In this document: one piece after another, positions 11,801-23,861 of the stretch
Numbering within the stretch: position 1 is the first letter of the stretch
Layout of the letters: each line of letters begins with the position of its first letter
NCBI RefSeq assembly: GCF_964355755.1
Contig: NC_092670.1
Location: 40,101,795-40,165,794 of the forward strand
Length of the DNA: 64,000 nucleotides
Reading direction: 5' to 3'
Origin: Antedon mediterranea
Lineage: Eukaryota; Echinodermata; Crinoidea; Comatulida; Antedonidae
Program-made: the position numbers and the translations under genes
Notes under the pieces: generated by a model
The model's input: only the letters and a program-made list of their open reading frames with translations
The model's database searches: none
Told to the model about the DNA's origin: nothing

Positions 11801-14800
11801 GAACTTGGGCATGAAATACACGAACCCAGTGACGATTGAAAGCTCCAGGGACGCCACGACATTTACAAGTAAATATGTCGGGTTAGTTAGAAGCCGTTTC
11901 AACGCTTGTAAAAATTCTGTCGAGAAAATATAAAGGTTATAGTGCTGTATAAAATGAAGATGACATACTAAGGCTTGGTTCCCACCTAGAGACGCAACGC
12001 AAGGAGGTAAAAGATCAATGTAAAGTTATTCGACCAGATTTCCTGATTTGACCAATCACAAGCGATTGATTATTCAAACTGTCGCTTGTCATTGGTCAAC
12101 CTGCTTTATTGTCGTTTCTGTTGGAACCACGCTTAAATGCTGAAACTTACTCTTCGCGCGCGCAAATACAGGTCATGTCAACATAAATGCAGATCTGAGA
12201 TTTAGCAATGCACGCGAGCTCCAGATTTAGTTACTTTATATAGAGTAAGCGGGGAAAGCCCCGGATTAATTCCTTTGCATGTCTTTCAATAACAAGAACT
12301 ATATGAAAAACACGTTCTATTCATTTATATACAATGAATATCTATGTTCCTTTACCGATAGTAGGCCTAGAACCCTTCATTCGAAACCACTTATTGAAAC
12401 CCGTTCTATTCATTATATACAATGAAGATCTAGTAGTTCCTTTTACCGATAGTAGGCCTATAAAGCCTTCATTCGAAACCAGTTAAGGAAACACGTTCAA
12501 ACGAGCAAGGAGAAATATGATTTTGAAACTACGGCAAACCCCTAGGCCTACTACATTTTTGGATCATAAAGGTGTCCCCGTAATAGGGGTTCTACTGTAT
12601 ATTACGTCTACAGTCATCCTTACTACAGTGTACATCGCTATATTAAGGGGACGTTTTTAGATTCCAAAAGTGTCCCCGTAATAGGGGTTCTCTGTATATC
12701 ATTCACGTCTACACAGTGTACATCCATATTAAGGGGACATTTTTAGATACCAAAGGTGTCCCCGTCATAGGGGTTCTACTGTATCACGTCTACAGTCATC
12801 TCTATTACGGAGACATTTTTAGATCCCAAAGGTGTCCCCGTAATATGATTTATACTGTATATCACACATATTATGTTTATAATGCATACGGTAATCTACT
12901 ATCTCGATTATTCAGATAAAATGTATTGTCATGTAAACTTAATGCAGCATTAAAGTATTGTGTTATATATTAGAAATAACATATTCTTGAGTAACGATGA
13001 CAAAGATTTAAAAGGGTTTATTGTAATTCATCAAACTTGATTTCAATTTCCAAATAATCTTTATTTAGCCATTAAGGGTCAATAACCGGTAATGTTTACA
13101 CAACGTTTTCTCAAGAATATTTACATATATAACAACAGCACTATAAATAATGTTACAAGCAAGAAGTTGTCACAATCCATCCATATCATTAATGATGATG
13201 GAACATATATTAATGTCGCAACGGACGTAAATTAGATGACATCAAATAGTTAACGCGTGCGTACGAATACATCATAATTTACACGCGGCGTCCAATTCAT
13301 GATATCACTGACGTAATCTGCGCGCCAGTTAATGCACAATACAGCGTATTTCGTTCGACGCGTACTTGGACTGTTGCATGCGAAAAATAAACCCGCAACA
13401 TTTTCATATCTTTTACTATCATAAATATCATAATGTATAATAATGTGTACATCTCTCTTGTATATTATATATAACGGCATGCGAGGGGGTACGTGCATGT
13501 ACCACAATCAGAATCAGTGTTGGCTCACTGATGTGAGGGGGTACGTGCATGCACCACAATCAGAATCAGTGTTGGCTCACCGATGTGAGGGGGTACGTGC
13601 ATGTACCACAATCAGAATCAGTGTTGGCTCACCGATGTGAGGGTACGTGCATGTACCACAATCAGAATCAGTGTTGGCTCACCGATGTGAGGGTACGTGC
13701 ATGTACCACAATCAGAATCAGTGTTGGCTCACCGATGTGAGCGGGTACATGCATGTACCACAATCAGAATCAGTGTTGGCTCACCGATGTGAGGGTACGT
13801 GCATGTACCACAATCAGAATCAGTGTTGGCTCACCGATGTGAGGGTACGTGCATGTACCACAATCAGAATCAGTGTTGGCTCACCGATGTGAGCGGGTAC
13901 GTGCATGTACCACAATCAGAATCAGTGTTGGCTCACCGATGTGAGGGTACGTGCATGTACCACCACAATCAGAATCAGTGTTGGCTCACCGATGTGAGGG
14001 GGTACGTGCATGTACCACCACCACAATCAGAATCAGTGTTGGCTCACCGATGTGAGCGGGTACGTGCATGTACCACAATCAGAATCAGTGTTGGCTCACC
14101 GATGTGAGCGGGTACGTGCATGTACCACCACAATCAGAATCAGTGTTGGCTCACCGATGTGAGGGGGTAGGTGCATGTACCACCACAATCAGAATCAGTG
14201 TTGGCTCACCGATGTGAGGGGGTACGTGCATGTACCACCACAATCAGAATCAGTGTTGGCTCACCGATGTGAGGGGGTACGTGCATGTACCACCACAATC
14301 AGAATCAGTGTTGGCTCACCGATGTGAGGGGGTACGTGCATGTACCACCACAATCAGAATCAGTGTTGGCTCACCGATGTGAGCGGGTACGTGCATGTAC
14401 CACCACAATCAGAATCAGTGTTGGCTCACCGATGTGAGGGGGTACGTGCATGTACCACAATCAGAATCAGTGTTGGCTCACCGATGTTCATCACATATTA
14501 TTGATTATTGATTATTATTGATGTGCTATTTTAAGAGAGAAACAACAACCATCCTTTTCATTCTAGAATATCGGCTTATTCTTTCATGAATATTCATGAA
14601 TATACATTTATGTATCAGGAACATGATGACTTAGACTAGTTATTAAACTAATCACTTTAGCGACGAGACTGAATGCATATGTGTGTATGCGGCGGCAACT
14701 TGTTTGTGTTTAAATAGAGAGAGATGGGATGATTTGACATTTAGCGAGATTCTACGCCATATTGGGTAATAAAATGTAATAGCAGCAATAGAAATGCAAC

Positions 14801-17800
14801 GATGTTTTTTAAGCTCCGTCTACACTATCAAAATTTATGTGACAAACAAATGTGATGTGCCCATATACGGACATGATAATGTCATATCACTACCATATTT
14901 GGACATATCACTACCATATTTGGGCATATCATTACTATATTTTGGCAAACTTGTGTACAGCAGGAGCCTGGTTCACATCAATATTATGTCGATTATTAAG
15001 ATTAACCGCTTCTGATATATTAATATTTACTGACTTCTTTCATCTTTAATTTCGCCAACACAATCTGCTGTATACGATGATGTATTATATTGTTTCATAT
15101 TCAATAAATGCGTCATCACTGAATAGTAACGCGTCATCAAAGAAAAGGCAAACGTTGTAATTCGTTAATGAACCTCATGAAGCAAAACATGAAATCATTA
15201 AATTATCTAATTCGTCTCATAGCATTTTAGCTTAAGAACATACTTAAATCACTTTGCTTTCACACTGACTGCATCGCCATTCTGTGCTGTTCTAATAGAC
15301 TGAAAACATCCCCTCTCTTATTTACATTTCCATTTTATTTGCATAGGCATACCCAGCACAAGATACCCACATCTTCTCGGGATTATACCTTCCTCCTTCT
15401 TCTTTTCTTTTGTCCATCCAACAATCATCAATATTTTACCTTATCATTTCTGTATTCTATTTTGTATTGCTTTGCTTTGGTAGCAAATAAATGTCTTTTG
15501 AAAACATATTTGCTTTGAATACAGTATTAGCATAATGTAAAATATAATGACGTATCACACACAATCCCACACTTCAACACGTTAAAATAATATGTCTCAA
15601 TAATACAACGTAACGTCACTATTGAGCAAACAAACGCGTTTGGAAGCATTCGTGTATCAATATTAAATCTTGATTATTAGTTAGTATGTGAACTTACCTC
15701 TACAGCTTGAGCAGTCAAACTGCATGTGAACCATTCTACTATCATCGTCCTCTCCTTCGGAAATTGATTTTGGTCGGTCATCGTCAGAATCTCGACTTCG
15801 TCTTAAAGTGCGAGGGTATGCGAGTATCGGCAGTGCAAACACAGCTATAAGCAGGCCACATATTAGGTAACCTATCCACCATGCTCCTACCCACTGTGGA
15901 TCACCCGGGGAAATAGCAATATCATTGGAAGAGACGGAGTCTAGATCCACGTAGTAACTGACACATAGACCGCCTAGTAAAAATCCAAGTGCCGGACCAA
16001 TAGCCGTGACGCAGTACACAATGCCTATTGAGAAAAAGAACGTCACATATGTAATTGAATTTCATTATTAAATTACTACTATGAAGTTGTTTTAATAAGC
16101 ATAATATCTTAGAATAACGATTAATAATTTAATTGATATTGAGTAATGTCATTAGCGAATAGCAATTGCTCAATACTGCTGCTTTACGCAATCGATGGTT
16201 CTCAATTGGAAGGAAACATACGACGCCATTGTGTTGGCCATTGGAGTAGACTCACTAGCACTTAACCATTACCGGTATGTGTTATATAATATAACAACGT
16301 AACACTTTTCGATTTTTCGATTTCAAACACAAGACTGATTTTTTTTTTGTACGTGTCCGATTAGCTTGGTTTCTCCAAATCGGACGTTGTGTTGCGCTTA
16401 CGTACATTTTCGTTACGTCATGGGAACCAAACTTTAATTGGACGCAACGCAAGGACGTAATCACGCTGCAAGTAATTTGACCAATCACGACACGATTGGT
16501 CATTCGATAAGTCGCTTGTGATTGGTCAAGTCACTGGTTTTGCGCGTGTACGCCATTGCGTTGCGTCTTATGAGAACTAAGCTAGCTTTATTCTAATGTT
16601 GACAAATAAACAAGTTGGGAAGATACTTCAACGTAACCGGTTGCACAATTACATTCATATTACGTGACATCCATGTCATATGACATACAACATTTCAAAT
16701 AAAAACTATATACTTATTCTATTATTTCCGTTTTAATTGTCTTATTCATAGTTTCTGTTTCTATTACAAATGAGCTTATTCCATCGACATCAACTACAGT
16801 ATATTTTTTTTTAATAAGAGGCTTATGTTCGAAAATGAATTTACAGATTCCCTTCAAGAATAAATTGCTTTCTCAGAAAATTAATCATTGTTTCTTCGAG
16901 GCACTATTAATAAAGTATTAACTGAAATGCTAGTATAAATTAATTGCTTATTCTCTGCAGAGTGTCCATAAAACATTCGCTGGTTTATCTACGCATTATT
17001 TAAAAAAAAGTTATTAGGCTCGGAAGTATAATACGATTGTGCGGTACAGTATTATATTATTGTTCAGGGCTATTAGTATTAAAAGAACAGATTTTAAAAA
17101 CCCTAATTGATTCCGGTCTTTCCGTTTTCAAGGGTCTGTTGTTTTTTTTTTGTGTTGACAAATTCTACGAAACAGATTTTATAAAAAAAAAAAACGCGTT
17201 GTCAAAATTGCTCCAGAAACTTTTCTCCATATCAGTATTTGTATAGCGAACTCATACGGACATTACGCCTTATGTAAAAAGAAAGTAAATGAATTTGTTT
17301 TGAAAGATTATTGGTGGTACGACGATTGACCTATACTGTCACCTATTGAATAGTATTCTGGACATGCCTACTTAGGTATTCTTTCTTTTTGTGAAGACCT
17401 CGTGGTTGAACAATGACAGGGCCAACTCAACAGAGAAGTTACAAAAGAATTACATTGAATTCGGTCATCAAGGACGGTTCAGCTTAAACCCAGAGATCTC
17501 ATCATCCGTTGGTGGTCGTCGCAGAAAAAAATAAAAGCGTAGACCAACAATGTTTGTGTAATACCTAAAGCTTGGTTCCCACTAGAGACGCAACACAAGG
17601 ACGTAACGCAACGTATGTTAATGACAAGCGATGGATTATTCAAACTGACGCTTGTCATTGGTCAACACGCTTGCATTACGTTTACGTCCTTGCGTTACGT
17701 CTAAAGCTTGGTTCCCACTAGAACGTAACGCAAGGACGTAAACGCAAAGCGTTTTAACCAATGACAAGCGAAGTTATAGACAGTTAGCAATCACAAGCGA

Positions 17801-20634
17801 ATAAGCCATCGCTTGTGATTGGTCAATTCACTTGCGATGCGTTACGTCCTTGCGTTGCGTCGCCAGTGGGAACCACGCTTTAGTGGGAACCAAGCATCTA
17901 TAATTTGCATCATCCGGATAACATCGGCGCGTTTTCATTCGTATTCGTATTCATGTTTCCATCTTCCAAATCCCTCTCTCTCTAAGCATGCCTATAACCT
18001 GACGCTTCGATTCTATCGAACAAATTCGCCTAGTGAATGTAGATCCGGGTTTTAATTTCATTCCATTCATGTAAATAACACGAATAAGACTTAGCCTATT
18101 TTTCACGACTCGTTCACGAAAAATAATGGGATTATTACTACAGTAATGTTATTGCAACAAGGGTTTATATTTTATAATAAACAACAGGAACTTAATACCC
18201 CCGGAGCTACCCTTTAAGCTGATTTGGATTTAATGTATACATTATTATAAATATAGTAGAATAATACGAGGATTAGTAACATTATACCGTAGCCTCCTCT
18301 GAGACAGCTTATAGGCTTCATGCAGACTGTAAGCCTACATATGCTTAGTAACATGCACTGAGTAACAAAAGAGTAGCATTCTCCTCTTTTCATAAGATTT
18401 AGCTTTCAGATTGGTTAAAAAGATCAGTTTTTAAAAGATCCCGAAAACAGCTCTAAAGTGTAGTTCCCACTAGAACGCAACGCAAAGTGACGTATTGGCA
18501 CAAATGGCTGTGTATATTGCGTAATCACAAGTGAGAGAACCGACAACTCACAGTGCTGCAAACATCGCAGGTTTGATTTCATGCAGGCGGAGGGGCAAAC
18601 ACAAATATTGGAAGGGCATTTCGTTGCGTTGGTTTTGTTACTAGCTGCTTCTCTAGTGGGAACCGAGCTTTAGTACACTGCACTTTTCGATCAGTTACCA
18701 TACTTTTTGTAAAAACATCAATGAAAGGGGATCGCATGGCATAAATCACACAATGTTTCAAAATATTTCCACACGACTATCTCAACATAATTTGATCCGA
18801 AGAAGCGTGACGAACCTACTGAAGCGTCACGGACCCACTGAAGCGTAACATAATCAACAATAATCAACAATACATAATACTGTACACAGAAACCGAAAGC
18901 AATACAAAACGTGTTTTAAAAAGTCTAGAAAACATTCAGGATTTAATACTAGTAACTTTACCAATGCGAGACTTGTTTTGTTTACGTTTTTGTAACTCTA
19001 ATTATGTCAAATTGTAGCAATGTATGAAGGCCACTAAATAAACAAATTTGACGACAGAATTGTTTTTCAATAAAAATAAAACCAGATAATCTTAATTTAT
19101 TAATTTATGTTGAGGTCGTCAGTAATCCTGTGTTAAAAAGACGGATTACATGTTCCATTGTTTGACGCTCCGGTAATTTTGGAGGATGTAGGCAATTGTT
19201 TTAGAGACAATCACAACATGAATTCTGTTTCCGATCTCGGATGTAGGCCTATTGTTTCCATTATTTAACGCGATAACATAATAATAATATACTGGTACCA
19301 TTTTGTAACTTTTGTTTATTATGTAATTGTTTATTATTCTATAGATAGAAGTCCGGATTAAAACGAAATGAAATTAAGTTTCCGTTATTCTAATTTGTTA
19401 CAAGCTTTGTTTCACTATAGGGACGCAACACAAGCGCACAACGCAAATAATTTGACCAATCAGATCATCAAGACATGATGGATCATCTGAACTTGCTTGT
19501 GATTGGTAAACTCACTGCGTTGCGCGTACACTAAACCATTGTACGTGACGCTACAAGGAAGTAACGCAGGTGGTACTTGGCCATTTCACAAGCGACAGCG
19601 TTAATCCATCATTTATAATTGGTCACATTATTTGTGTTGCGCGCGCGTACTACGCTCTTACTTGCGTCCCCAGCGAAAACCAACTTTTATAAAAGAGCAA
19701 TTTTACTTGTTTCTGGCTCATTAACAACAGCTGTGTCCTTTCTATTTCGTAAAGCACAGGTTGTTTTAATTGCGAGGGGAAACTAACGGAAATCAAAATC
19801 AAACAAAACATAGTGGTCTTTACATAAAGAACAATAATAATAAACATTTTTGAAAATTTTGGGAAATTAAAAAGTAACTAAAGTGAAGACGCAAATAGCC
19901 TCAAGGTATGGTAGGCCCTTAATATCATTTATCATGTTTGGGGGCATTAAAAATTACTTACCAATATAAGATGCGGATTCGGTTGCTCCAATATTATCAT
20001 CTACATAGGTCACACCTAAGGTAAACATCGGGGCAGCCCCCATACCAAGCAACAGTTGGGCAATCACGAAGAAAAACAGATAATCAGAAGGGTCTCCGTC
20101 ACTTTCCATACAATCATAGTAAACCGTGACATCCATTAGATCTGGGTCCACGATGTGGTTATCCGATTGTTCTGGCTGTTGACTTGCAATAGACTCAGCA
20201 GTGTAATTTCTACAGATGGAAACGTCAGTCTCATTTTCGGAGGTAACTCTACCGGGGATGTAGTTATCCCCTATTAGATGAGGCAAGGTAAAGATCAAGG
20301 CAGCTACCGACATAATAAAAGCACCAAAACCGACCCATTTTGGTCGGTGACTGCCGGGACGGCCTCCGAGATAACTTACAAAAGCAACGACTAAGAAGTT
20401 ACCAACTTCGTACGCGCTGACGATCAGTCCAGCCTCTGCGCTTTTGATTTGGAATCTGCGTTCAATAGATGTTAACACACTGCTCGTGTATCCGATCAAC
20501 ATCATACTCTCTACTAATGTTAACACACACATAAATAATACAAATTTCTTGGCTGTAGCAAACCGTTGCATCCACCGCGGCCTCCATCCTCGGAATCCGA
20601 TATCAGACGCTTCGCTAACAGTAGATAACTCCAT
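5819..20634 (-). CDS. OATP/SLCO organic anion transporter, complete 8-exon gene (707 aa)
   Basis: Exons on the minus strand, 5' to 3': 20634-19962, 16024-15698, 11916-11752, 8061-7869, 7661-7517, 7406-7234, 6825-6761, 6201-5819. Every junction has GT/AG and matching phase, and the sum is 2124 nt (708 codons with stop). Residues 1-224 hold the N-terminus, TM1-3 and GGRPGSHRPKWVG. Residues 266-278 are the OATP signature DPQWVGAWWIGYL, with Q where R is usual. Residues about 455-500 are the Cys-rich Kazal-like loop (CNCHDTDYQPICG, FSACHAGC). RSVYQCDRPFALGIQF and AYIPAPIYYG cover TM11-12. The C-terminus is an acidic cytosolic tail. The ATG at 20634 is the first in frame; an in-frame stop lies upstream at about 20707-20709. 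The protein should be a plasma-membrane organic anion carrier. It is a tandem paralogue of the gene starting at 1010. Confidence 0.93.
7000..7165. repeat. GATGATGTT-type trinucleotide-rich tract in an OATP intron
   Basis: This is an imperfect GAT/GTT trinucleotide repeat in the small intron between the exons ending at 7234 and starting at 6825. The minus-strand ORF across it is rich in N and I only because of the repeat. Confidence 0.6.
8459..9012. mobile_element. Palindromic non-autonomous DNA transposon with roughly 170-bp arms
   Basis: The left arm (8459-8645) and right arm (8840-9012) are near-perfect inverted copies. Both contain GGGTTGGGTAGGTTTGGCCA, TATGGCCAGCGGGCGTCC, GGCAGCGTCCGC and ACGTACAATGCGACAGA. 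About 190 bp of unique AT-rich spacer separates them. No transposase is encoded. It lies in the 3.7-kb intron of the complete OATP gene. Looser GC-rich similarity may extend to about 8400 and 9070. Confidence 0.8.
9576..9763. repeat. Direct repeat, left copy (about 180 bp) flanking a nested transposon
   Basis: This sequence starts AATAAAAGGCACGA and ends ATTGATCATTATGTAAATAA. It is repeated in the same orientation at 11115-11284, on the other side of the MITE B/TIR composite element. The copies differ by substitutions and a small insertion. Confidence 0.75.
9774..11116. mobile_element. MITE family B copy interrupted by a second TIR element
   Basis: The outer sequence matches MITE B. GATATGCCCATATATGGACA and TTTGGGCACATCACACTTA lie on the left, and CAAACTAGTTTGATAGTGTAGACAGAGCTT on the right. 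It is split by the element at 9867-11072. The left TIR is truncated (AGCTCTGTGATATG). Confidence 0.7.
9867..11072. mobile_element. 1.2-kb non-autonomous DNA transposon with about 85-bp TIRs
   Basis: The left end GACCGGGCGCCCGGAAGATT continues through GAATTTATTC-like, AAAAGGTTTGATGATGTAGT and GTGCGTATTAGGGCGAGATG. The right end (10989-11072) is its reverse complement. The bases flanking both ends are TA, consistent with a TA target-site duplication. The interior contains three similar segments built on ACAGGATAAAGTTGCTGTCA and CTTCACATGAATAAA, and no transposase ORF. Confidence 0.8.
11115..11284. repeat. Direct repeat, right copy
   Basis: This is the same-orientation partner of 9576-9763. It shares AATAAAAGGCACGA, GATTACATTGTATTGATTAA, CTTCTAAGAATA and ATTGATCATTATGTAAATAA. 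Confidence 0.75.
11971..12135. mobile_element. MITE family A copy
   Basis: The copy starts AGGCTTGGTTCCCACCTAGA and ends TGGAACCACGCTTAAA. Its core ACCAATCACAAGCGATTGAT is followed by the inverted CGCTTGTCATTGGTCAA. It lies in the second-to-third exon intron of the OATP gene, about 55 bp upstream of the third exon on the minus strand. Confidence 0.7.
12552..12860. repeat. Four-unit repeat with GGGGACA/TGTCCCC hairpins
   Basis: Roughly 90-100-bp units repeat with the elements GGTGTCCCCGTAATAGGGGT, TCTACTGTATATCACGTCTA and AAGGGGACATTTTTAGAT. The GGGGACA and TGTCCCC segments form potential hairpins around TTTTTAGATCCCAAA. It may be a tandem array of a degenerate MITE. Confidence 0.65.
13482..14487. 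repeat. Minisatellite, about 20 units of 48-55 bp
   Basis: Tandem units contain GGGTACGTGCATGTACCACA, ATCAGAATCAGTGTTGGCTC and ACCGATGTGAG. Adjacent units differ only in the number of CCA triplets (one to three) and in the GGGG/GCGGG junction. GTACGTGCATGTAC is a near-palindrome, and one unit has the perfect GTACATGCATGTAC. Plus-strand ORFs through the array are products of repetition. It sits in the 3.8-kb intron of the OATP gene. Confidence 0.95.
14811..14948. mobile_element. MITE family B copy, 3' end truncated
   Basis: The left TIR AAGCTCCGTCTACACTATCA is intact. It is followed by GATGTGCCCATATACGGACA and three copies of CACTACCATATTTGG. The expected right TIR is missing. Confidence 0.65.
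16355..16590. mobile_element. MITE family A, two overlapping or partial copies
   Basis: A copy tail ending TCATGGGAACCAAACTTTA is followed directly by GGACGCAACGCAAGGACGTAA. The core is TTGACCAATCAC/GTGATTGGTCAA, and the right arm ends GCGTCTTATGAGAACTAAGC. Confidence 0.6.
17567..17895. mobile_element. MITE family A, two head-to-tail copies
   Basis: Two adjacent fold-back units each begin AAAGCTTGGTTCCCACTAGA. Each carries the CGCTTGTCATTGGTCAA or CGCTTGTGATTGGTCAA core. The array ends CCAGTGGGAACCACGCTTTA plus a duplicate terminal GTGGGAACCAAGC. This is the clearest example of the family in the window. Confidence 0.75.
17925..18055. mobile_element. MITE family C remnant
   Basis: The segment containing CATCTTCCAAATCC and CGAACAAATTCGCCTAGTG matches the inverted-repeat element at 23265-23402. 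The left arm here is degraded. Confidence 0.4.
18454..18673. mobile_element. MITE family A copy
   Basis: The terminal motifs TAAAGTGTAGTTCCCACTAG and CTAGTGGGAACCGAGCTTTA flank a partly degraded interior containing GAACGCAACGCAAAG. Confidence 0.6.
19402..19688. mobile_element. MITE family A, composite copy
   Basis: The left side is AAGCTTTGTTTCACTATAGG followed by GACGCAACACAAGCG. The middle holds two CCAAT/ATTGG cores, and the right side is TTGCGTCCCCAGCGAAAACC. It appears to be two merged copies in the first intron of the OATP gene. Confidence 0.55.
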
Positions 20635-22244
20635 CGTGGATACAGACTTGCGGCTAAATAGTCGTACGTCGTAATATGAACGTAAAGACACAGAGATGTG
20701 TAACCTTCAAAAACAAATACACATGAACAAAAGACGGATCTCAAAATACTGTGTGAACAATAGAGAAACTCACTCAGGTGTGGACACGTCGTATCACACG
20801 ACTTGCACTACAAACGAACAAGCAGATCCATGTTGCTAATTTTAAGCCTAAGCTTTGTGCTTCAAAATCCAGTTGAATATGCATATGGAACGTGATCGTC
20901 ATCACAACATACATGCATCGCATTTATATTATAATGTGATGATAACGATGAGCTCAGCTATTTGTCGTGTGTGTCTCCAGTGAGTTGACTTAAATACATC
21001 GCGTTTATATTGATTGGGTTGTCATTGAAAGAGAACAAGGACGTGAAGAGGGCGTCTGGCTGTATGTACAGATAACCATGGATAAATATCTCCATGGTAT
21101 AACTTATAGTATACACAGGTGAATCATCTTAATTTTACACACAAATGTAATATTCCTGGAAACTAAAAATATTCACATAAAAACAAAGATGCAATTTGTG
21201 AAATTGATAGAATTATACCGGTTGTACATAATATTACACTTGCATTGTGATACATTTTCAAGTGTTATTTAGATTTGTTAAAATTCAATGTCATTGTCCG
21301 TACGTTCATACAATATTCAACGAATCGTAATGATGACACATTACATACGTACACTCGATGTCATTGCGTATCTAATATTTAATAATAATGATGATGGTTT
21401 GTTTGTGAAAATGATGAAAATTGGAACCAAGAGACATGAAAACAAGGCAAAATAATGGCCCCGCATATTTAAATAAGGCTGATTTTCAATAGCTCAGTTT
21501 TAGTAGTAGAAGCTGATGGTACCACCGTAGGCCTACACATAAACAAGGAAGAAAACATTAGAAAACAAAATATTTTATGGAATTCAAACAAGTGTTAATT
21601 TTATTTCATAATTTGTTTTCCATTCTGGCAAAACACACGTTTGCCTTTGTAAATATTTCAATGAAGTATATACTGTAATAAAACATTTACACTTATTATC
21701 GCACAAAACAAAGAGAGAAAAGAGAATTAAGTATCTGAGCTGTGCGAATCAAAAGCGTCAGTTTGTACGCGCCACGCAGGCGTATTCAGATTGATTCGTA
21801 CGTGGATGATTCGTACGTGGATAAATTACAAATTTCTTTTGCAACTACAATGATTGGAAGTCTTAAGTTTAATTGTTATTAAGTTCTTATTATAATTGTG
21901 CTTATCAGTCAGCCAGACGACAGGTCGAACCTTTCCAGGTTGTCTGCTCGCCTCCTGTCTGTGTTGCATTAAACATATAATAATCTTTATTGTCTTTCTT
22001 TCTTGTTTGTTCTTTTTCACATACATAAAATCAAAACTAAAGACAAAAGACCAAAAAAAAAAGCTTTCGCTTATCGAGTTTTGGCCTTTAAAAATAAATA
22101 AAACTTAAACTAGAACGTATATCATAAGAAAATTAATTACATAAATGAAAATGAATAACTCACTGGCATTATCAATATGAATATGAAATAAGTAATAGAA
22201 GAATAGTATACACATTTTTTGTTTGTTTTTAAATAGAAAAAACT

Positions 22245-22400
22245 AGAAAAAAACTAAGCATCATATAAGGTTATTAAATGTTCTTTGACTTTGATGGCAA
22301 ATTGTGTTTTAAATGAAATTGACTTAATATTTACTGGGAGTTTATTCCAGAGTTTGGGACCTTGGTATGTTATATTGGTTTGAGATAGAGTCGTACGGCA
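22245..22400 (-). mobile_element. LINE (non-LTR retrotransposon) 3' coding relic
   Basis: Read on the minus strand the segment translates as TLSQTNITYQGPKLWNKLPV, followed by a Lys-rich FKTQF-type tail. GPKLWNxLP is the standard C-terminal motif of CR1/Jockey-like LINE reverse transcriptase ORFs. No full element is present. The adjacent (TTA)n tract is on the 5' side of this strand. Confidence 0.6.
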
Positions 22401-23264
22401 AAATGTCTTTTAGGCCTATGTCTTTTACATTTTGGACGAAATAAGCATATTATTATTATTATTATTATTATAAATTAAGTTAGATATATTTAGTAACGAG
22501 AAATAATTAAACAGGTGATTATTGTAAAATTAGATTCAGATTCGAAACGTAGATTAATTTAATTACGGTTGCCACAAGGGTAATATCGCTGTGCTACTAC
22601 CTCACTGATTTACATTCATAATGCACTTAATTACAAAGGGCTGGCCACTAATCACTAAGGCAACATTCTACTTATTGATTGTAAACTACCTCGTCTTAGA
22701 GAATCCTGTTACACTTATGAAGATAAGTATATATTATTATACACTTTATAAAAGTACAGCTGCGCTCGGCGCAAGAGTTCAACTTTTAGTATTGAGTATT
22801 AGGACCAATTAATTAGGTTCTTTAAACAGTCCTGGCTTTGTTTGTATAAAACCTGTTAGTGGTGGTAATTATCGCTGTTGGTTTCGATTGAATAAAATAA
22901 AATGAAAATTCTCAATTGTAACTTCTAGTCTGTACCATTTGTTCATTTTATCATAATTATAAAGCATCCCCTCTAATCTACAGAATCAATGTAGGCCTAA
23001 TTGTTGTTTACAATAAAGGATAAATGTATACGGTTTACGAATGTTGTTATTGCAAACAAATCTTCAAAACCGTAACAATGAAACTAATGTTAAAATAAAG
23101 AATCGGAAGTAGGCCTATCCGACCACATTCAATAGATTTAGAGGTTCTCACCTTGTACGTATGTCACATAAGATAAAGTATATTCTATCTACGAAGATCC
23201 GTAAGTACTGAAATGTATTGCACACAAAAAGTATTTTCCTATTCACTCACTAAAGCCTATTTTC

Positions 23265-23402
23265 CACTAGGCGAATTTGTTCGCACGAATCGAAAGCGCA
23301 AGCTCATACGCATGCGTATTCATCTTCCAAATCCTTCTCTACGCATGCGTATAAGGTGACGCATTCGATATATTCGCGCGAACAAATTCGTCAGGTGGAA
23401 AC
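23265..23402. mobile_element. MITE family C, inverted-repeat element
   Basis: The left end CCACTAGGCGAATTTGTTCG and the right end CGAACAAATTCGTCAGGTGG are inverted copies. GCATGCGTA motifs lie inside each arm. A degraded relative is at about 17925-18055. Confidence 0.65.
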
Positions 23403-23855
23403 GAATCGAAAGTGTTGACTAATGCGCATGCGTATTTTGTGACGTAAATACACGCAACCAATCACAATTTTCGATTTTCGTGAATGAGTTTACTTGCGCA
23501 TCTAATGTTTTGGTACGTCGCTTAAAAGCAACAAATGCTTTATAGCGCATACCACCGACAACCAGAAACAACTACCTGGATTACAAAATTATAAGATTAC
23601 GGCTTCAGAAGAGGCAACGAGTTTTAAACTCACTGCCTCTTTAATATCACTAAAGCTAAGCAGGTAAGCAGCTTGCACACATGTTTATTATCTTAATATT
23701 GCAGTACCGTAATGGGCGTGACATGCATACCATCAAAAAATATCTAGTTAGGCCTTTTTAGTAAGTAGGCCTATTGTTTTTAGCACGTAACTCGTGACGA
23801 AATGACTGACACATACTACAGAGCTGCAGTTTGTTCTTCGCGGCTATCGACGCTC

Positions 23856-23861
23856 TTTATT
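23856..23861 (-). terminator. Poly(A) signal AATAAA of the methyltransferase-like gene
   Basis: On the minus strand AATAAA begins only about seven bases after the TGA stop at 23869-23871. This predicts a very short 3' UTR. Confidence 0.5.

Noticed and set aside
13443-14107. Overlapping plus-strand ORFs with HNQNQCWLTDV-type repeats
   Set aside because: They exist only because the minisatellite unit is often open in this frame. There is no splice context or flanking domain, and unit lengths vary out of frame.
13482-14487. CRISPR-like array of direct repeats
   Set aside because: The whole unit repeats, there are no unique spacers, the window is clearly eukaryotic, and no cas genes exist.
20635-20691. 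Extending the complete OATP protein upstream to 20691
   Set aside because: That codon is GTG. The first in-frame ATG is at 20634 and an in-frame stop lies about 15 nt further upstream of 20691.
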